Notes under the pieces: generated by a model
What the model was told of the DNA's origin: nothing
The model's input: the letters and a program-made list of their open reading frames with translations, nothing else
The model's database searches: none
From: Methylocapsa palsarum
GTDB taxonomy: Bacteria; Pseudomonadota; Alphaproteobacteria; Rhizobiales; Beijerinckiaceae
NCBI RefSeq assembly: GCF_900114285.1
Contig: NZ_FOSN01000011.1
Span: forward strand, 1-64,000
Reading direction: 5' to 3'
Length of the DNA stretch: 64,000 bases
Part shown: positions 58,001 through 64,000 of the stretch, in pieces
How positions within the stretch are numbered: position 1 is the first letter of the stretch
Layout of the letters: every line of letters begins with the position of its first letter
Position numbers and translations under genes: made by a program

Positions 58001-61000
58001 TCTGACGCAACGTCTGCGCGCCCTGTCGCGACGCCAGGGAGCGACGCTCTTCATGACGCTTCTGGCCGCGTTCGACGTCATTCTGTCGCGCTACAGCGGC
58101 GAGGATGATATCTGTGTTGGAACGCCCGTCGCCAACCGGCCGCGGGTCGAGTTCGAGGGGCTGATCGGCTGTTTCACCAATACTCTGGTGATACGCGCGA
58201 CCCTTGCCGGGAACCCGCGCTTCACGGATCTTCTGGCGAGCGTCAGGGCCGCGACCCTCGAAGCGCAGGATCATCAGGACCTGCCTTTCGAGCGCCTCGT
58301 GGCGGAACTGAACCCGGCGCGGGAGCTCGGGCATAATCCGTTGTTCCAGGTGATGTTCGGCCTGCAGAACACGCCGGCGGCGCCGATCGCGATCGAGGAC
58401 CTCCTGATCGAGCCGCTGGAGAGCGACGCGGAGACGGCGATGTTCGATCTGGCCGTCGACGCCGTCGAGGCGCCGGAGGGGCTCTGGCTGACTTTCGAAT
58501 ACAATACCGACCTGTTTCTCGGTTCGGCCATCGAACGCCTCGCCGGGCATTACGTCGAGCTCCTGGCTTCGATCGCCGCGCGGCCCGAGGCGCGGATCGG
58601 CGACCTCGCCGCTCCGTCGACGGCTGAACAGCGGCGGCTGCTCGAATGGGGGACCGGCGCCGCGACAGGATCGCCGGCGCAGAACGGGCAGGCTTTGGCC
58701 AATGTCGTCTGTTGGTTCGAGACCCAGGCGGACCGCTGCGCGACGCGATGCGCCATTGTCGATGGATCGCGGCAGGCGACTTACGGCGAGATCAACGCCT
58801 TGGCCAACCACCTCGCCCGTCGCCTGATCCGCTTCGGCGCGGGGCCGGATGTATTGGTCGGGATCCACGCCCGGCGCTCGATCGAACTCGTGATCGCTCT
58901 TCTCGCGACGCTGAAATCGTGCGCCGCTTTCGTTCCGCTCGACCCTGCTCTTCCTGACGAAAGGCTACGGTCGGTTCTCGTCGATTGCGCGCCGAAAATC
59001 GTCCTGTCCGACGCGCCGTCGGCGGGCGGCGTCGCGACCTTCTCCGGGCCGGTCGTCGATCTTGCGTCGGCCCTTCAGGCGGAGGGGCCAGATTCAAATC
59101 CCACCGCGCCGATCGACGCCGACAGCCTCGCCTATGTTCTCTTCACTTCCGGTTCAACGGGGCGGCCGAAGGGGGTCGCGATCTCCCACCGATCGCTCGT
59201 CAACCGGATCGCATGGGGCGCAGCCGAATACGGCCTTGGCGAGGACGACGTCATCCTTCAGCAGGCGGCGCCGGGCTTTGATGTCAGCGTTGGCGAAATC
59301 GTCGGATGCCTCACGGCGGGCGCGCGTCTCGTCATCGCCGGAGAAGCCGCCGGAGATCCTGCTCGACTGAACGAACTCATCCTTGCGCATGCGGTGACCA
59401 TGATTGATTTTACGCCGTCCTTGCTGCGCGCCGTCATGGCGGCGCCGGGTTGGGCGGATTGCGGGAGTCTGCGCGTCGTGTCCTGCGGCGGCGAAGCGAT
59501 GAAAGAGGAGTTGCGCCGCGAATTTTTCGCCAGCCGGCAATTGTGCCGTCTCTACAACAACTACGGGCCGACGGAGACGACGATCGACGCAAGCTCCTTA
59601 GCCTGCTGCGCCCTCGAACATGCGGACGCCGGCGCGGGAGTCCCGATCGGCCGTCCGATCGCCAATACGCGACTTTACGTGCTCGATCCGTTCCTGAATT
59701 TGGTTCCCGAGGGAGTAGTCGGAGAACTCTGCGTGGGGGGACACGGGCTGGCCCGCGGTTATTTCCGCCAACCTGCGCTGACCGCGGAGCGCTTTGCACC
59801 CGATCCCTTTGCGCCCGGGGAAAGGATCTACCGCACCGGCGATCTCGCACGCTGGCGCGTGGACGGCGCCCTTGAGTTCCACGGACGCACCGATCAACAG
59901 GTCAAGGTTCGCGGGCTTCGCATCGAACTTGAGGAAATCGAGGCCCGTCTTGAAGCCTGTCCCGGCGTCGCCGAAGCGGCCGTCTCGACAGAGAGCGACC
60001 CGCACGGGGACCTGCGCCTCGTCGCCTTCATCGTCACGCGGGACAGGCCCTTTACGCCAGCGGCGCTGCGCCTTCATCTCCTGAACTTTTTGCCCGCCTA
60101 TATGACGCCGTCCGTCTGGCGTTTCGTCGAACGCCTGCCGCGGGACGACAACGGAAAGTTGCGTCGGACCGCCCTGCCGAACCTGTCGCCGCCGGTCGCG
60201 TCGCGCGATGCTCCAGATACGGAGCCCGCCGACGAATTGGAGGCTACATTGGCGCGCCTGTTCGCCGAATCTCTCGGCCTCCCCAAGCTCGGCAGGCGCG
60301 ATGGCTTCTTTGAATTTGGCGGCCATTCCCTGATGGCGGTGCGGCTCGCCCAGCTCATCAGCGCGCAGACGCAGACGGAAATACCGCTCGTCTCCCTGTT
60401 CCAGTTCCCGACCGTCGAGGCGCTTGCCGGATGGATGAGGTCGAATCGGCGCGCGCCGGCCGGCCCCTTCGTCACGTTGCGGCGGGGCGAGCCTGATAGA
60501 CCCCCGCTCTATGTCCTTCCGACCGGGGCGGGACATGTGCATAATTATCATCCGCTGATCGCGGCGCTGGATCCGCGCGATCCCGTCCACGGGCTGCAAT
60601 TTCGAGCAATTGAAAATCCCGCGGCCGAAGCTCTGGATTATTCGGCGATCGTCACGGACTATGCCGCAGTGCTGCGGGAAAATCATCGCGGCGGCGCCTA
60701 TCGCCTGCTTGGCTGGTCGCTCGGCGGATTGATCGCGCTCGGCGTCGCCGCGAGGCTGGAAGCCTCTGGCGAGAAGGTTGCGTTTCTTGGACTCGTCGAC
60801 CCCATTCCGCCGCGCAATCACGACGAAGACGACTGGAAGGCGCGTCTTTCGGAGTTTCTGGAGGACCCGGAGGAGCAGGCGAGACTGGCGGCCTTGCCGG
60901 AAGATCAACTCCGGTTGCTGGAGCAGCATCTCGCGCAAGCGCCAATTCCGCATTGGCCCGCCCGCGCCGCGCTTTGGGGACACGAGCGGGGTCTTTGGTT

Positions 61001-61280
61001 CGCCGGCGCTCCAATCGAAAGTCTACGTCTCGAAACCTCCCTTTGGCGCCACGGCGCGGCGATCGAGGATACATTCAGCGAGCCGGCCCTTCGCGCCAGC
61101 CTCAACGTCTGGTGGGCGACGGCCACCCTTCGGGGCGGCGATTCCCCGCCGCAGGACTGGCCGGTCCGTTTTGGCGCCGACTCTGAGAGCGTTATCATCG
61201 ACGCCAATCACAATTCCATTATTTCGAGCCCCGCGCTTCACGCCTCGGTGAGGGAGATTTTAGGCCGACTCTCGACATGA
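49011..61280 (+). CDS. NRPS3: C-A(Thr)-T-E-C-A-T-C-A(Orn-like)-T-TE
   Basis: A 4089-residue terminating synthetase. Approximate domains: C 45-490 (HHIIADAWS); A5 525-1079; carrier 1094-1164 (LGGDSILS); E 1184-1670 (TPIQRWFF, HHLVIDGVSW, SRTVGWFTS); C 1682-2127 of D-donor type (YPLTPLQQGLLFHALY, HHHLLLDGW); A6 2144-2655; carrier 2670-2740 (IGGHSLAA); C 2759-3204 (HHAIADGWS); A7 3227-3722; carrier 3740-3808 (FGGHSLMA); thioesterase 3830-4089 with GWSLGG nucleophile and a C-terminal His in DANHNS. Codes: A5 DFWNIGMVHK (Thr), A6 DQEPFGTITK (not recognised), A7 DVGDSGNIDK, seven of ten positions equal to the Orn code DVGEIGSIDK. The start overlaps the NRPS2 stop by four bases. The single integrated TE releases the chain, by hydrolysis or cyclisation. 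Confidence 0.94.
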   Translation: MNRMKPGHPAQELSATKRLLLERRLRGDRVASPVAEAIAPRPPGPAPLSFAQQRLWFLDQFAPMGAAYNIPAGLWLKGALDVAALEQALNEVIRRHEALRTTFPAPDGQPVQAIAQQQPLTLVVEDLAEAPEAARAAANELARQEAIRSFDLSTGPLIRVRLIRVAAEATPGAPLSIGSFDHLLVIVMHHIIADAWSIDILIRELSALYQAFAAGTPCPLENLPLQYADYAHWQRARLANGRLDAQLAYWRQRLAGYSGVLEFPTDRARPPVPGERSGIFGWRLSEVLRRRLDALGRGEGATLFMTLLAAFYVLLWRHCGQTDLCVGSPIANRNELATEKLIGFFANTVALRTSVSGDPPFLELLRRVRDVVLEAQANQDAPFEWLVEALAPARDPGRTPIIQTMFVLQDSPQGALQLGSLDVAPLPLETFAAKFDLTLTVVRERDGLAAYIEHRADLFSSSTITRLSGHYSCLLEGLVVAPSARIGSLPLLSAPERAQILDDWSGASSPSSGADVPVGAPDLSLADLFTAQAARTPDALAVECDGEGLTYAQLNRRANRLAARLRRLGVGPEVIVGVLIERSLELIVAILGILKAGGAYLPLDPAAPRERRAFMIEESGAALVLASLAQDGHAQDGHAQDGLAQDGLAQDDLTEGGARLVRIDQEPAQDPDQDPADECDPPPRAGPDHLAYVIYTSGSTGRPKGVMVSHRNVTRLFATTRDAFGFGPDDVFTLFHSCAFDFSVWELWGALLHGGRLVVVPYWTSREPEAFYELLARTGTTVLNQTPSAFRQLLRTQAFAANRGLSLRLVIFGGEALDSAMLRPWFARHGAAHPRLVNMYGITETTVHVTLRDLDPGGNSGNGDHTASGIGRPLADLRVYLLDGGMQPVPEGVAGELYVGGAGLARGYLRRPGLTAERFIPDPFGAPGERLYKTGDLARWDAGGGLDYLGRIDHQVKIRGHRIEPGEIEAALREIEGVRQALVIVREDPLVREDLLIREDLLVQDDPSEAEPRGGKSLVAYVAVNAAAPEPQDNDPADQARLRAALERRLPGYMIPAAFVRVDEFPLTSSGKIDRDALPAPGVSGATSGYAPPQTPTEEILARIWSEVLGLEQVGTQDNFFALGGDSILSIQVASRARTSGLDVTPRLLFERQTIAALAVALAEQQDRAGEIARPEQGSVGGEAGLTPIQRWFFALEAENPHHWNQAILLTPQMALDADVLEQALHQTLAHHDALRLRFVRTSQGDGANRPISGAAKQEGGEGWRQYHAAGGDEPVLRRIDLRAVPAPAQAAEVTEAAAALQRTLHLGVGPLLRAALFDLGSSQRLFLVAHHLVIDGVSWRIFLEDIESACRQIAAAPGRPAILPAKTASFRNWAEHLAVLAQSLADENSPGGAEFADERAYWSAAARARVRALPADDALGSNAESLTGNVLGTLSAAQTEALLRLVPRAYRTSIEEILLTALVEALGSLSGESRVLIDLEGHGREELSEGIDLSRTVGWFTSLYPVLLSIRPGASPGEALKAVKEQLRAIPRKGIGYGLLRYCSPDGEIAARLRDGARAQVSFNYLGQYDQSVGPDALFAAAEEPVGPERDGRTLRPHDLAFFANVLSGRLEFGLSYSMARWRPERAQALLAAWSAAIARLIEHCLSPAAGGRTPSDFPLALLTQQQLDELPEKARAIEDAYPLTPLQQGLLFHALYEPGSGVYVEQMICTFRGELDVAAFRAAWRRAAARHPVLRTSFLWDGFESPLQVVHAKADAPFIELDQRGAPAAAQEELWRAQVAEDRRTGFDPGRAPLMRFLLVRRDEQTYDFLWTHHHLLLDGWSVALLLKDVLTDYAALSRGAAPQPAGARPFRDYVAFLAGRDLAAAKAYWRTALAGFTRPTPISAALSRPWNPAPEPPAPIHRTSARLLSHASTAALEECARRHRVTLNTLAQGAFALLLNRYTGEREILFGVTVSGRPAELRGVETMVGPFINTLPLRVEVPPQTPTGDWLRLLLAQNLEMRHYEYAPLALVQSWSDAPRDEALFDAILVFENFPADRNLAGKIGGVEIGGFEALEQTHYALTLTTVPGPQLELSASYDEARFTPGSVERLLDHFETLLEALAANPESRLCDLSLLRPAERELVLESWSGASSTFSEAKPLSGACVHEIFAAQARRNPNAAAITTFSETLSYRALNERANQLAHYLISLGVGPEVAVGLMVEPSPDMFIGLMAILKAGGAYLPLDPDYPQDRLRFMIEDARIKLLITVRSRPDSNLPAPSIDGLKVVRVDADATAFAGEPRSDPPRLSGPDHLAYIIYTSGSTGRPKGVMVEHGSLVNLAQAQASGFGLGPGDRVLQFSSISFDQAAEEIFPAWISGASVVLPPARSRDALLDFLRFVAAAEVTVLPLTTAFWVELATALTDADLPAPARLRLVFVGGEKAPANVLRHWRAATGDAVAFVNTYGPTEATITATAYHAPGGARPLPDIPIGRPIANAKVYVLDSRLEPIPAGIAGELYIGGPGVSRGYLGRPGLTAERFIPDPFADPRLSAGLRLYRTGDLVRFRADGELEFLGRVDDQIKLRGYRIELGEIAARLREHPGVGDAAAVVRASGETRSLAAYVSGAGQPAPDAATLRHWLRERLPDFMIPGVFVALERLPRGASGKIDRAALPAPLTAIDATPGRPATRDAVDEILCAVFAEALGRERVGNDENFFEIGGHSLAALQAISRIRRDLGAEITLRAVFEAPTAAQLGRLIRRSRSGGRDAGPLPLARRDAPIPLSFAQQRLWFLDQLEPGSPFYNVPIVLRLSGRLNLAALERALQDLAHRHEALRTSFPIVDGRPVQAIAPAMTISLPIVRLLETDAGKRPTELRRLIRAAAQEPFDLSAGPLIRATAFESEPRDAEGAGGYVLLLTLHHAIADGWSTGVLASDLAEFYACAAAGRASTLRDLPLQYADYTMWQGALLDSGELDGQTAYWRTRLKEAPAVLRLPTDRPRPPVQTYAGAAHRLILPLDLTQRLRALSRRQGATLFMTLLAAFDVILSRYSGEDDICVGTPVANRPRVEFEGLIGCFTNTLVIRATLAGNPRFTDLLASVRAATLEAQDHQDLPFERLVAELNPARELGHNPLFQVMFGLQNTPAAPIAIEDLLIEPLESDAETAMFDLAVDAVEAPEGLWLTFEYNTDLFLGSAIERLAGHYVELLASIAARPEARIGDLAAPSTAEQRRLLEWGTGAATGSPAQNGQALANVVCWFETQADRCATRCAIVDGSRQATYGEINALANHLARRLIRFGAGPDVLVGIHARRSIELVIALLATLKSCAAFVPLDPALPDERLRSVLVDCAPKIVLSDAPSAGGVATFSGPVVDLASALQAEGPDSNPTAPIDADSLAYVLFTSGSTGRPKGVAISHRSLVNRIAWGAAEYGLGEDDVILQQAAPGFDVSVGEIVGCLTAGARLVIAGEAAGDPARLNELILAHAVTMIDFTPSLLRAVMAAPGWADCGSLRVVSCGGEAMKEELRREFFASRQLCRLYNNYGPTETTIDASSLACCALEHADAGAGVPIGRPIANTRLYVLDPFLNLVPEGVVGELCVGGHGLARGYFRQPALTAERFAPDPFAPGERIYRTGDLARWRVDGALEFHGRTDQQVKVRGLRIELEEIEARLEACPGVAEAAVSTESDPHGDLRLVAFIVTRDRPFTPAALRLHLLNFLPAYMTPSVWRFVERLPRDDNGKLRRTALPNLSPPVASRDAPDTEPADELEATLARLFAESLGLPKLGRRDGFFEFGGHSLMAVRLAQLISAQTQTEIPLVSLFQFPTVEALAGWMRSNRRAPAGPFVTLRRGEPDRPPLYVLPTGAGHVHNYHPLIAALDPRDPVHGLQFRAIENPAAEALDYSAIVTDYAAVLRENHRGGAYRLLGWSLGGLIALGVAARLEASGEKVAFLGLVDPIPPRNHDEDDWKARLSEFLEDPEEQARLAALPEDQLRLLEQHLAQAPIPHWPARAALWGHERGLWFAGAPIESLRLETSLWRHGAAIEDTFSEPALRASLNVWWATATLRGGDSPPQDWPVRFGADSESVIIDANHNSIISSPALHASVREILGRLST
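50404..52115 (+). repeat. 1,712-bp direct repeat (Thr A core), copy in NRPS3
   Basis: Second copy of 45587-47298. Here the A domain continues uninterrupted from the end of the repeat into motif A9 (RLPGYMIPAAF), so this module carries no methyltransferase. The upstream boundary is in the C-A linker, where the two C domains are otherwise clearly different. Confidence 0.9.
50895..50969 (+). repeat. Five 15-bp tandem repeats inside the Thr A domain (NRPS3)
   Basis: Same five-unit AQDGH/AQDGL array as at 46078-46152, with the same unit order and the same substitutions, so it was copied after the array had expanded. Confidence 0.85.
52218..52421 (+). repeat. 204-bp A-T junction repeat, copy in NRPS3
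   Basis: Partner of 26788-26991 in NRPS1. It covers the A10 motif, the linker with PAPGVSGATSGYAPPQTP and the carrier up to SIQVASRAR, after which the two proteins diverge (RQKGFEL in NRPS1, RTSGLDV here). Confidence 0.75.
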
Positions 61281-63736
61281 GCCGCGCCATGAAGCGCAGC
61301 GAGTCTGCGCCGGATCTGGCTCCGCGCCGCCGTGTCCGCAGCATCGCCATCGTTTGGGCGGCGAGGGCGCTCGGTCTAGGGGTCGCACTCTTGGCGGGTG
61401 TTGTGAGCTACGCCCTGTACGCGCCGCTTCCGCTCGAAGGCGGCGCCGTTTCACTCGACGGTCTTGTCGCCGAGGTCAAGGTCGACTTCGATCCGCTCGG
61501 AATTCCACGCATCGACGCCGCCAATCGCGTCGACGCGTTCCACGCCCTCGGATTCGTCACAGCGAGGGATCGTCTCTTTCAGATGGATCTGCTTCGCCGC
61601 GAGACGGCCGGGAGACTTGCTGAAATATTCGGCCCCGCGACGCTGGAGGAGGATCGGTGGAACCGGCGCATGGGCTTTGGCGAACTTGCCGGCGTCATCG
61701 TCGAGAGGCTCCCGGCGCCGCAGCGTCAATTACTCGACGCCTACGCCGCCGGCGTCAATCAGGCGATGGCGACGGCGACGATTTTTCCGGTCGAATTCAC
61801 CCTGTTGGGGTACAAACCCGCCCCCTGGCGCCCAGAAGACAGCATTCTGGTCATCCTTTCCATGCATTCGACATTATCATGGTCGGGCGATCAGGAACGA
61901 ACCGCCAGCGTCATGCGCGCCGCCATGCCGGCCACGGTGGTCAATTTCCTGACGCCCGAAAGCGATTGCTACAACGAGCTTCTCACACCCCGGAACCCGG
62001 CGCGCTGCGCGCCGGACGCCATTCCGGTCGATGATCTGATCTCCGTCCTTCACGAGGCCGGCCGCGATAGCCGCAAGCGGGTCGGCGAAGGCGGCCCTCG
62101 CGCCGTGTCGGGTGCGGGCAATCCGCGCGGATCGAACGCCTTCGTCGTCGGCAAAGCGAGGACGCGCGACGGTCGCGCCATCCTCGCCAATGACATGCAT
62201 CTGCAACTGATGGCGCCGAACGTCTGGTATCGCGCGGAACTGAATTACCAAGGCGCGCATCTTGCCGGTCTGACCTTGCCGGGCGTCCCCATGCTGATCG
62301 CGGGAAGCAACGGCAAAGTCGCCTGGGGGCTGACCAGCGTTGAGGGAGATTTCGTCGATCTCGTCACGATCGAGGAGGATCCGGCGGACAAAGGGAGATA
62401 TAAGACCCCCACCGGCTTCCTTCCTTTTGGAACGAGGTCCGAAATCATCCATGTCCGCGGCGGACCGGACGAGGCGATCGAGGAGCGCACGACGATCTGG
62501 GGGCCGTTGCTGCCGGAGCCGCTCCTCGGACAGCAGGTGGCGGCGCACTGGACAGCGCTCGATCCCGCCGCAACCGATCTGGGCCTCGCCGACATGGCCG
62601 ACGTCGAGACGGTCGGCGCGGCGATCACGCTGCTCCATCGCGTTGGCGGGCCGCCGCTTAACGTCCTTTTGTCGGACAGCGCAGGCGATATCGGCTGGAC
62701 CTACATGGGACGGCTTCCGAAACGGGTCGGCATGGATGGGCTGTTCGCCGAGTCCTGGGCCGACGGCGGCAGGGGATGGGACGGCTATGTCGCGCCCGAT
62801 CAAGCGCCGAGCATCGTCAATCCGCCCAGCGGGATCCTCGTCAGCGCGAACCAACGCATGCTGGGGGCGGAATATCCCGGCGTGATCGGCCACGATTTTT
62901 CTGGCGGTTATCGCGCCTGGCGCATCACGCAGCGCCTGACCGGGCTCGAGGTCATCGGCGAGAGCGACATGCTGGCCGCGCAGCTGGACACGCAGACGGA
63001 CGTCTACAGGTATTATCAATCGGCGGCGCTGCGTGCGTTGGAGGGCGCGCCGGTTCAAACTCTTGCCTCCTTCGCCGGGTTACGCCGCGCGCTGGAAGAT
63101 TGGGATGGACGCGCCGAGACGAATTCTCTCGGGCTTGCAGTGCTGGTGGAGTTTCGCGAAGCGCTCGTCGAAGCCGTTCTCACTCCGTTGTTCCACAAAT
63201 GCCGCGAACTCGATCCTTCCTTCGCCTATTTTTGGAGCGGCGCGGATGTTCCGGTGCAGCGCATGATAGAAAGCGGCCGAACGGAATTGCTTCCGGGCGG
63301 CGGCGCCTTTCGCGACTGGCCCGAGTTCTTGCGCTCGACATTGCTTCGAAGCTCGGAGACTCTGGCGGCGCGTCATGGCCGCCAAAACATCGCCCCGCTG
63401 ACCTGGGGCGACGTCAACAAAGCCGACATTCGCCACCCCCTTTCGGAAGCGATCAATCTGCTCGGACCATTGCTCGACATGCCCCGTGCGGCGCTGCCCG
63501 GATGCGGGCGATGCGTCCGCCTGGCCGACGGGAAATACGGCGCGAGCGAACGTATGGTCGTCGCGCCGGGGCGCGAAGCGGAGGGGTTCCTGCACATGCC
63601 GGGCGGCCAGTCCGGCCAGCCGGCCTCGCCCAATTACTCTGACCAGCAGGCAGCATGGACGCTGGGACTGCCGACGCCGTTCCTGTCGGCGAAGGCGCAG
63701 CGAACGTTGTATCTCAGGCCCCGGCCCGCAAACTGA
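61277..63736 (+). CDS. Penicillin acylase-family hydrolase (PvdQ-like role)
   Basis: An 819-residue N-terminal-nucleophile amidase precursor. A membrane or signal segment lies at residues 24-48 after a basic N-terminus (RRRVRSIAIVWAARALGLG), so it acts in the periplasm. The alpha chain contains DPLGIPRIDAANRVDAFHALGF, then ARDRLFQMDLLRR. Autocleavage is predicted before Ser286 in NPRGSNAFVV, giving the catalytic beta chain, with ILANDMHL following as in the family. It overlaps NRPS3 by four bases. Since NRPS1 starts with a FAAL that attaches a fatty acid, the obvious role is removal of that acyl chain after export, as PvdQ does for pyoverdine. It is closer in sequence to general penicillin amidases than to quorum-quenching acylases as far as can be judged by eye. 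Confidence 0.85.
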   Translation: MSRAMKRSESAPDLAPRRRVRSIAIVWAARALGLGVALLAGVVSYALYAPLPLEGGAVSLDGLVAEVKVDFDPLGIPRIDAANRVDAFHALGFVTARDRLFQMDLLRRETAGRLAEIFGPATLEEDRWNRRMGFGELAGVIVERLPAPQRQLLDAYAAGVNQAMATATIFPVEFTLLGYKPAPWRPEDSILVILSMHSTLSWSGDQERTASVMRAAMPATVVNFLTPESDCYNELLTPRNPARCAPDAIPVDDLISVLHEAGRDSRKRVGEGGPRAVSGAGNPRGSNAFVVGKARTRDGRAILANDMHLQLMAPNVWYRAELNYQGAHLAGLTLPGVPMLIAGSNGKVAWGLTSVEGDFVDLVTIEEDPADKGRYKTPTGFLPFGTRSEIIHVRGGPDEAIEERTTIWGPLLPEPLLGQQVAAHWTALDPAATDLGLADMADVETVGAAITLLHRVGGPPLNVLLSDSAGDIGWTYMGRLPKRVGMDGLFAESWADGGRGWDGYVAPDQAPSIVNPPSGILVSANQRMLGAEYPGVIGHDFSGGYRAWRITQRLTGLEVIGESDMLAAQLDTQTDVYRYYQSAALRALEGAPVQTLASFAGLRRALEDWDGRAETNSLGLAVLVEFREALVEAVLTPLFHKCRELDPSFAYFWSGADVPVQRMIESGRTELLPGGGAFRDWPEFLRSTLLRSSETLAARHGRQNIAPLTWGDVNKADIRHPLSEAINLLGPLLDMPRAALPGCGRCVRLADGKYGASERMVVAPGREAEGFLHMPGGQSGQPASPNYSDQQAAWTLGLPTPFLSAKAQRTLYLRPRPAN

Positions 63737-63759
63737 AGCGCGCGAGACGCCGCGCGGGA

Positions 63760-64000
63760 TTATCGCGCCGCAGGGCGCGTTTGACTTGCGGTTTTGCGCA
63801 TCGTTCCGGCCGGGCTTTGCCGATCGTCGGACGCCGGCGCCGCCCAGGATGAAGGGAGCGGCTCGATTTTCCCGGCCTCGAGCCGCAGCAGTCGATCGGC
63901 CAGATGATAGTGACGATCATCGTGCGTAATCACGATGATCGTCTTGCCGCGCGCCTTGAGGCGCGGCAACATGTCTTTGTAGAAGATTTCCCGAAACACC
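63760..64000 (-). CDS. C-terminal part of a PvdE/SyrD-like peptide exporter
   Basis: About 80 codons of a gene entering from the right edge on the minus strand. The visible part, FREIFYKDMLPRLKARGKT then VITHDDRHYHLADRLLRL and EAGKI, is the region around the switch His of cyclic-peptide ABC exporters (TIGR01194 type: PvdE, SyrD), where a membrane domain and ATPase are fused. PvdE moves acylated pyoverdine precursor to the periplasm. The gene is convergent with the acylase. The end has a Pro/Ser/Ala-rich tail not typical of the family. Confidence 0.72.
   Translation of the reverse strand, partial: VFREIFYKDMLPRLKARGKTIIVITHDDRHYHLADRLLRLEAGKIEPLPSSWAAPASDDRQSPAGTMRKTASQTRPAAR

Noticed and set aside
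19557-64000. A methanobactin or other ribosomal copper-binding peptide cluster
   Set aside because: No MbnB/MbnC-type genes or short precursor peptide were seen; the assembly line is nonribosomal.
1-64000. CRISPR arrays, tRNA and rRNA genes
   Set aside because: Reading by eye gave no regularly spaced direct repeats with unique spacers and no recognisable tRNA or rRNA sequence.

Overview
The window is GC-rich DNA that looks like the chromosome of an alphaproteobacterium of the Rhizobiales type, possibly a methanotroph. That guess rests on gene content: a Csp3-like cytosolic copper store with 18 cysteines, a stand-alone pqqC, a single-chain LigD, a DUF3008 stress peptide and a HemN with rhizobial-looking sequence. 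No rRNA or tRNA gene, CRISPR array or transposase was seen, so the taxonomic call is an inference.

Left part (1-19.3 kb) is ordinary chromosomal housekeeping and stress DNA. It holds a short-chain fatty acid transporter; an ArsR-SRPBCC-SRPBCC-VOC operon on the minus strand with a 28-bp dyad at its promoter; hemN; glutaminase; copper storage protein; DUF3008; a catalase-like protein; an MFS transporter; a zinc metallopeptidase; pqqC; ligD; a DUF4142 secreted protein; a frameshifted diacylglycerol-kinase-type gene coupled to a metallophosphoesterase; and a small secreted protein whose predicted mature N-terminus is His. Two copies of a 114-bp structured intergenic repeat lie at 6538 and 12609.

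Right part (19.5-64 kb) is one large nonribosomal peptide locus. MbtH and a 2,4-diaminobutyrate aminotransferase run leftwards from a divergent promoter region. Rightwards are NRPS1 (FAAL-T-C-A-T-C-A-T-C), an ABC transporter with two permeases and a PepSY membrane protein, a second His-first secreted protein, a SyrP/TauD-like hydroxylase, NRPS2 (degenerate C-A-T-E-C-A with an inserted N-methyltransferase-T), NRPS3 (C-A-T-E-C-A-T-C-A-T-TE) and a penicillin-acylase-type hydrolase. The end of a PvdE-like exporter, on the minus strand, closes the window. The last four plus-strand genes overlap one another by four bases each.

Working model: the FAAL loads a fatty acid. Seven modules then add Ser, diaminobutyrate, a His-like residue (possibly beta-hydroxylated and epimerised), N-methyl-Thr, D-Thr, an unassigned residue and an ornithine-like residue, and the TE releases the chain. 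The PvdE-like pump would export the acyl peptide and the acylase would remove the lipid in the periplasm, as in pyoverdine maturation. The PepSY protein and the DUF3526-type ABC system would handle the ferric complex or its recycling. This acyl-on/acyl-off logic with diaminobutyrate supply and a beta-hydroxylase suggests a siderophore that I do not recognise. The residue assignments come from specificity-code reading by eye and are predictions. A 1,712-bp segment carrying the Thr adenylation core appears identical in NRPS2 and NRPS3 and ends exactly where the methyltransferase is inserted, which points to recent gene conversion or domain exchange.
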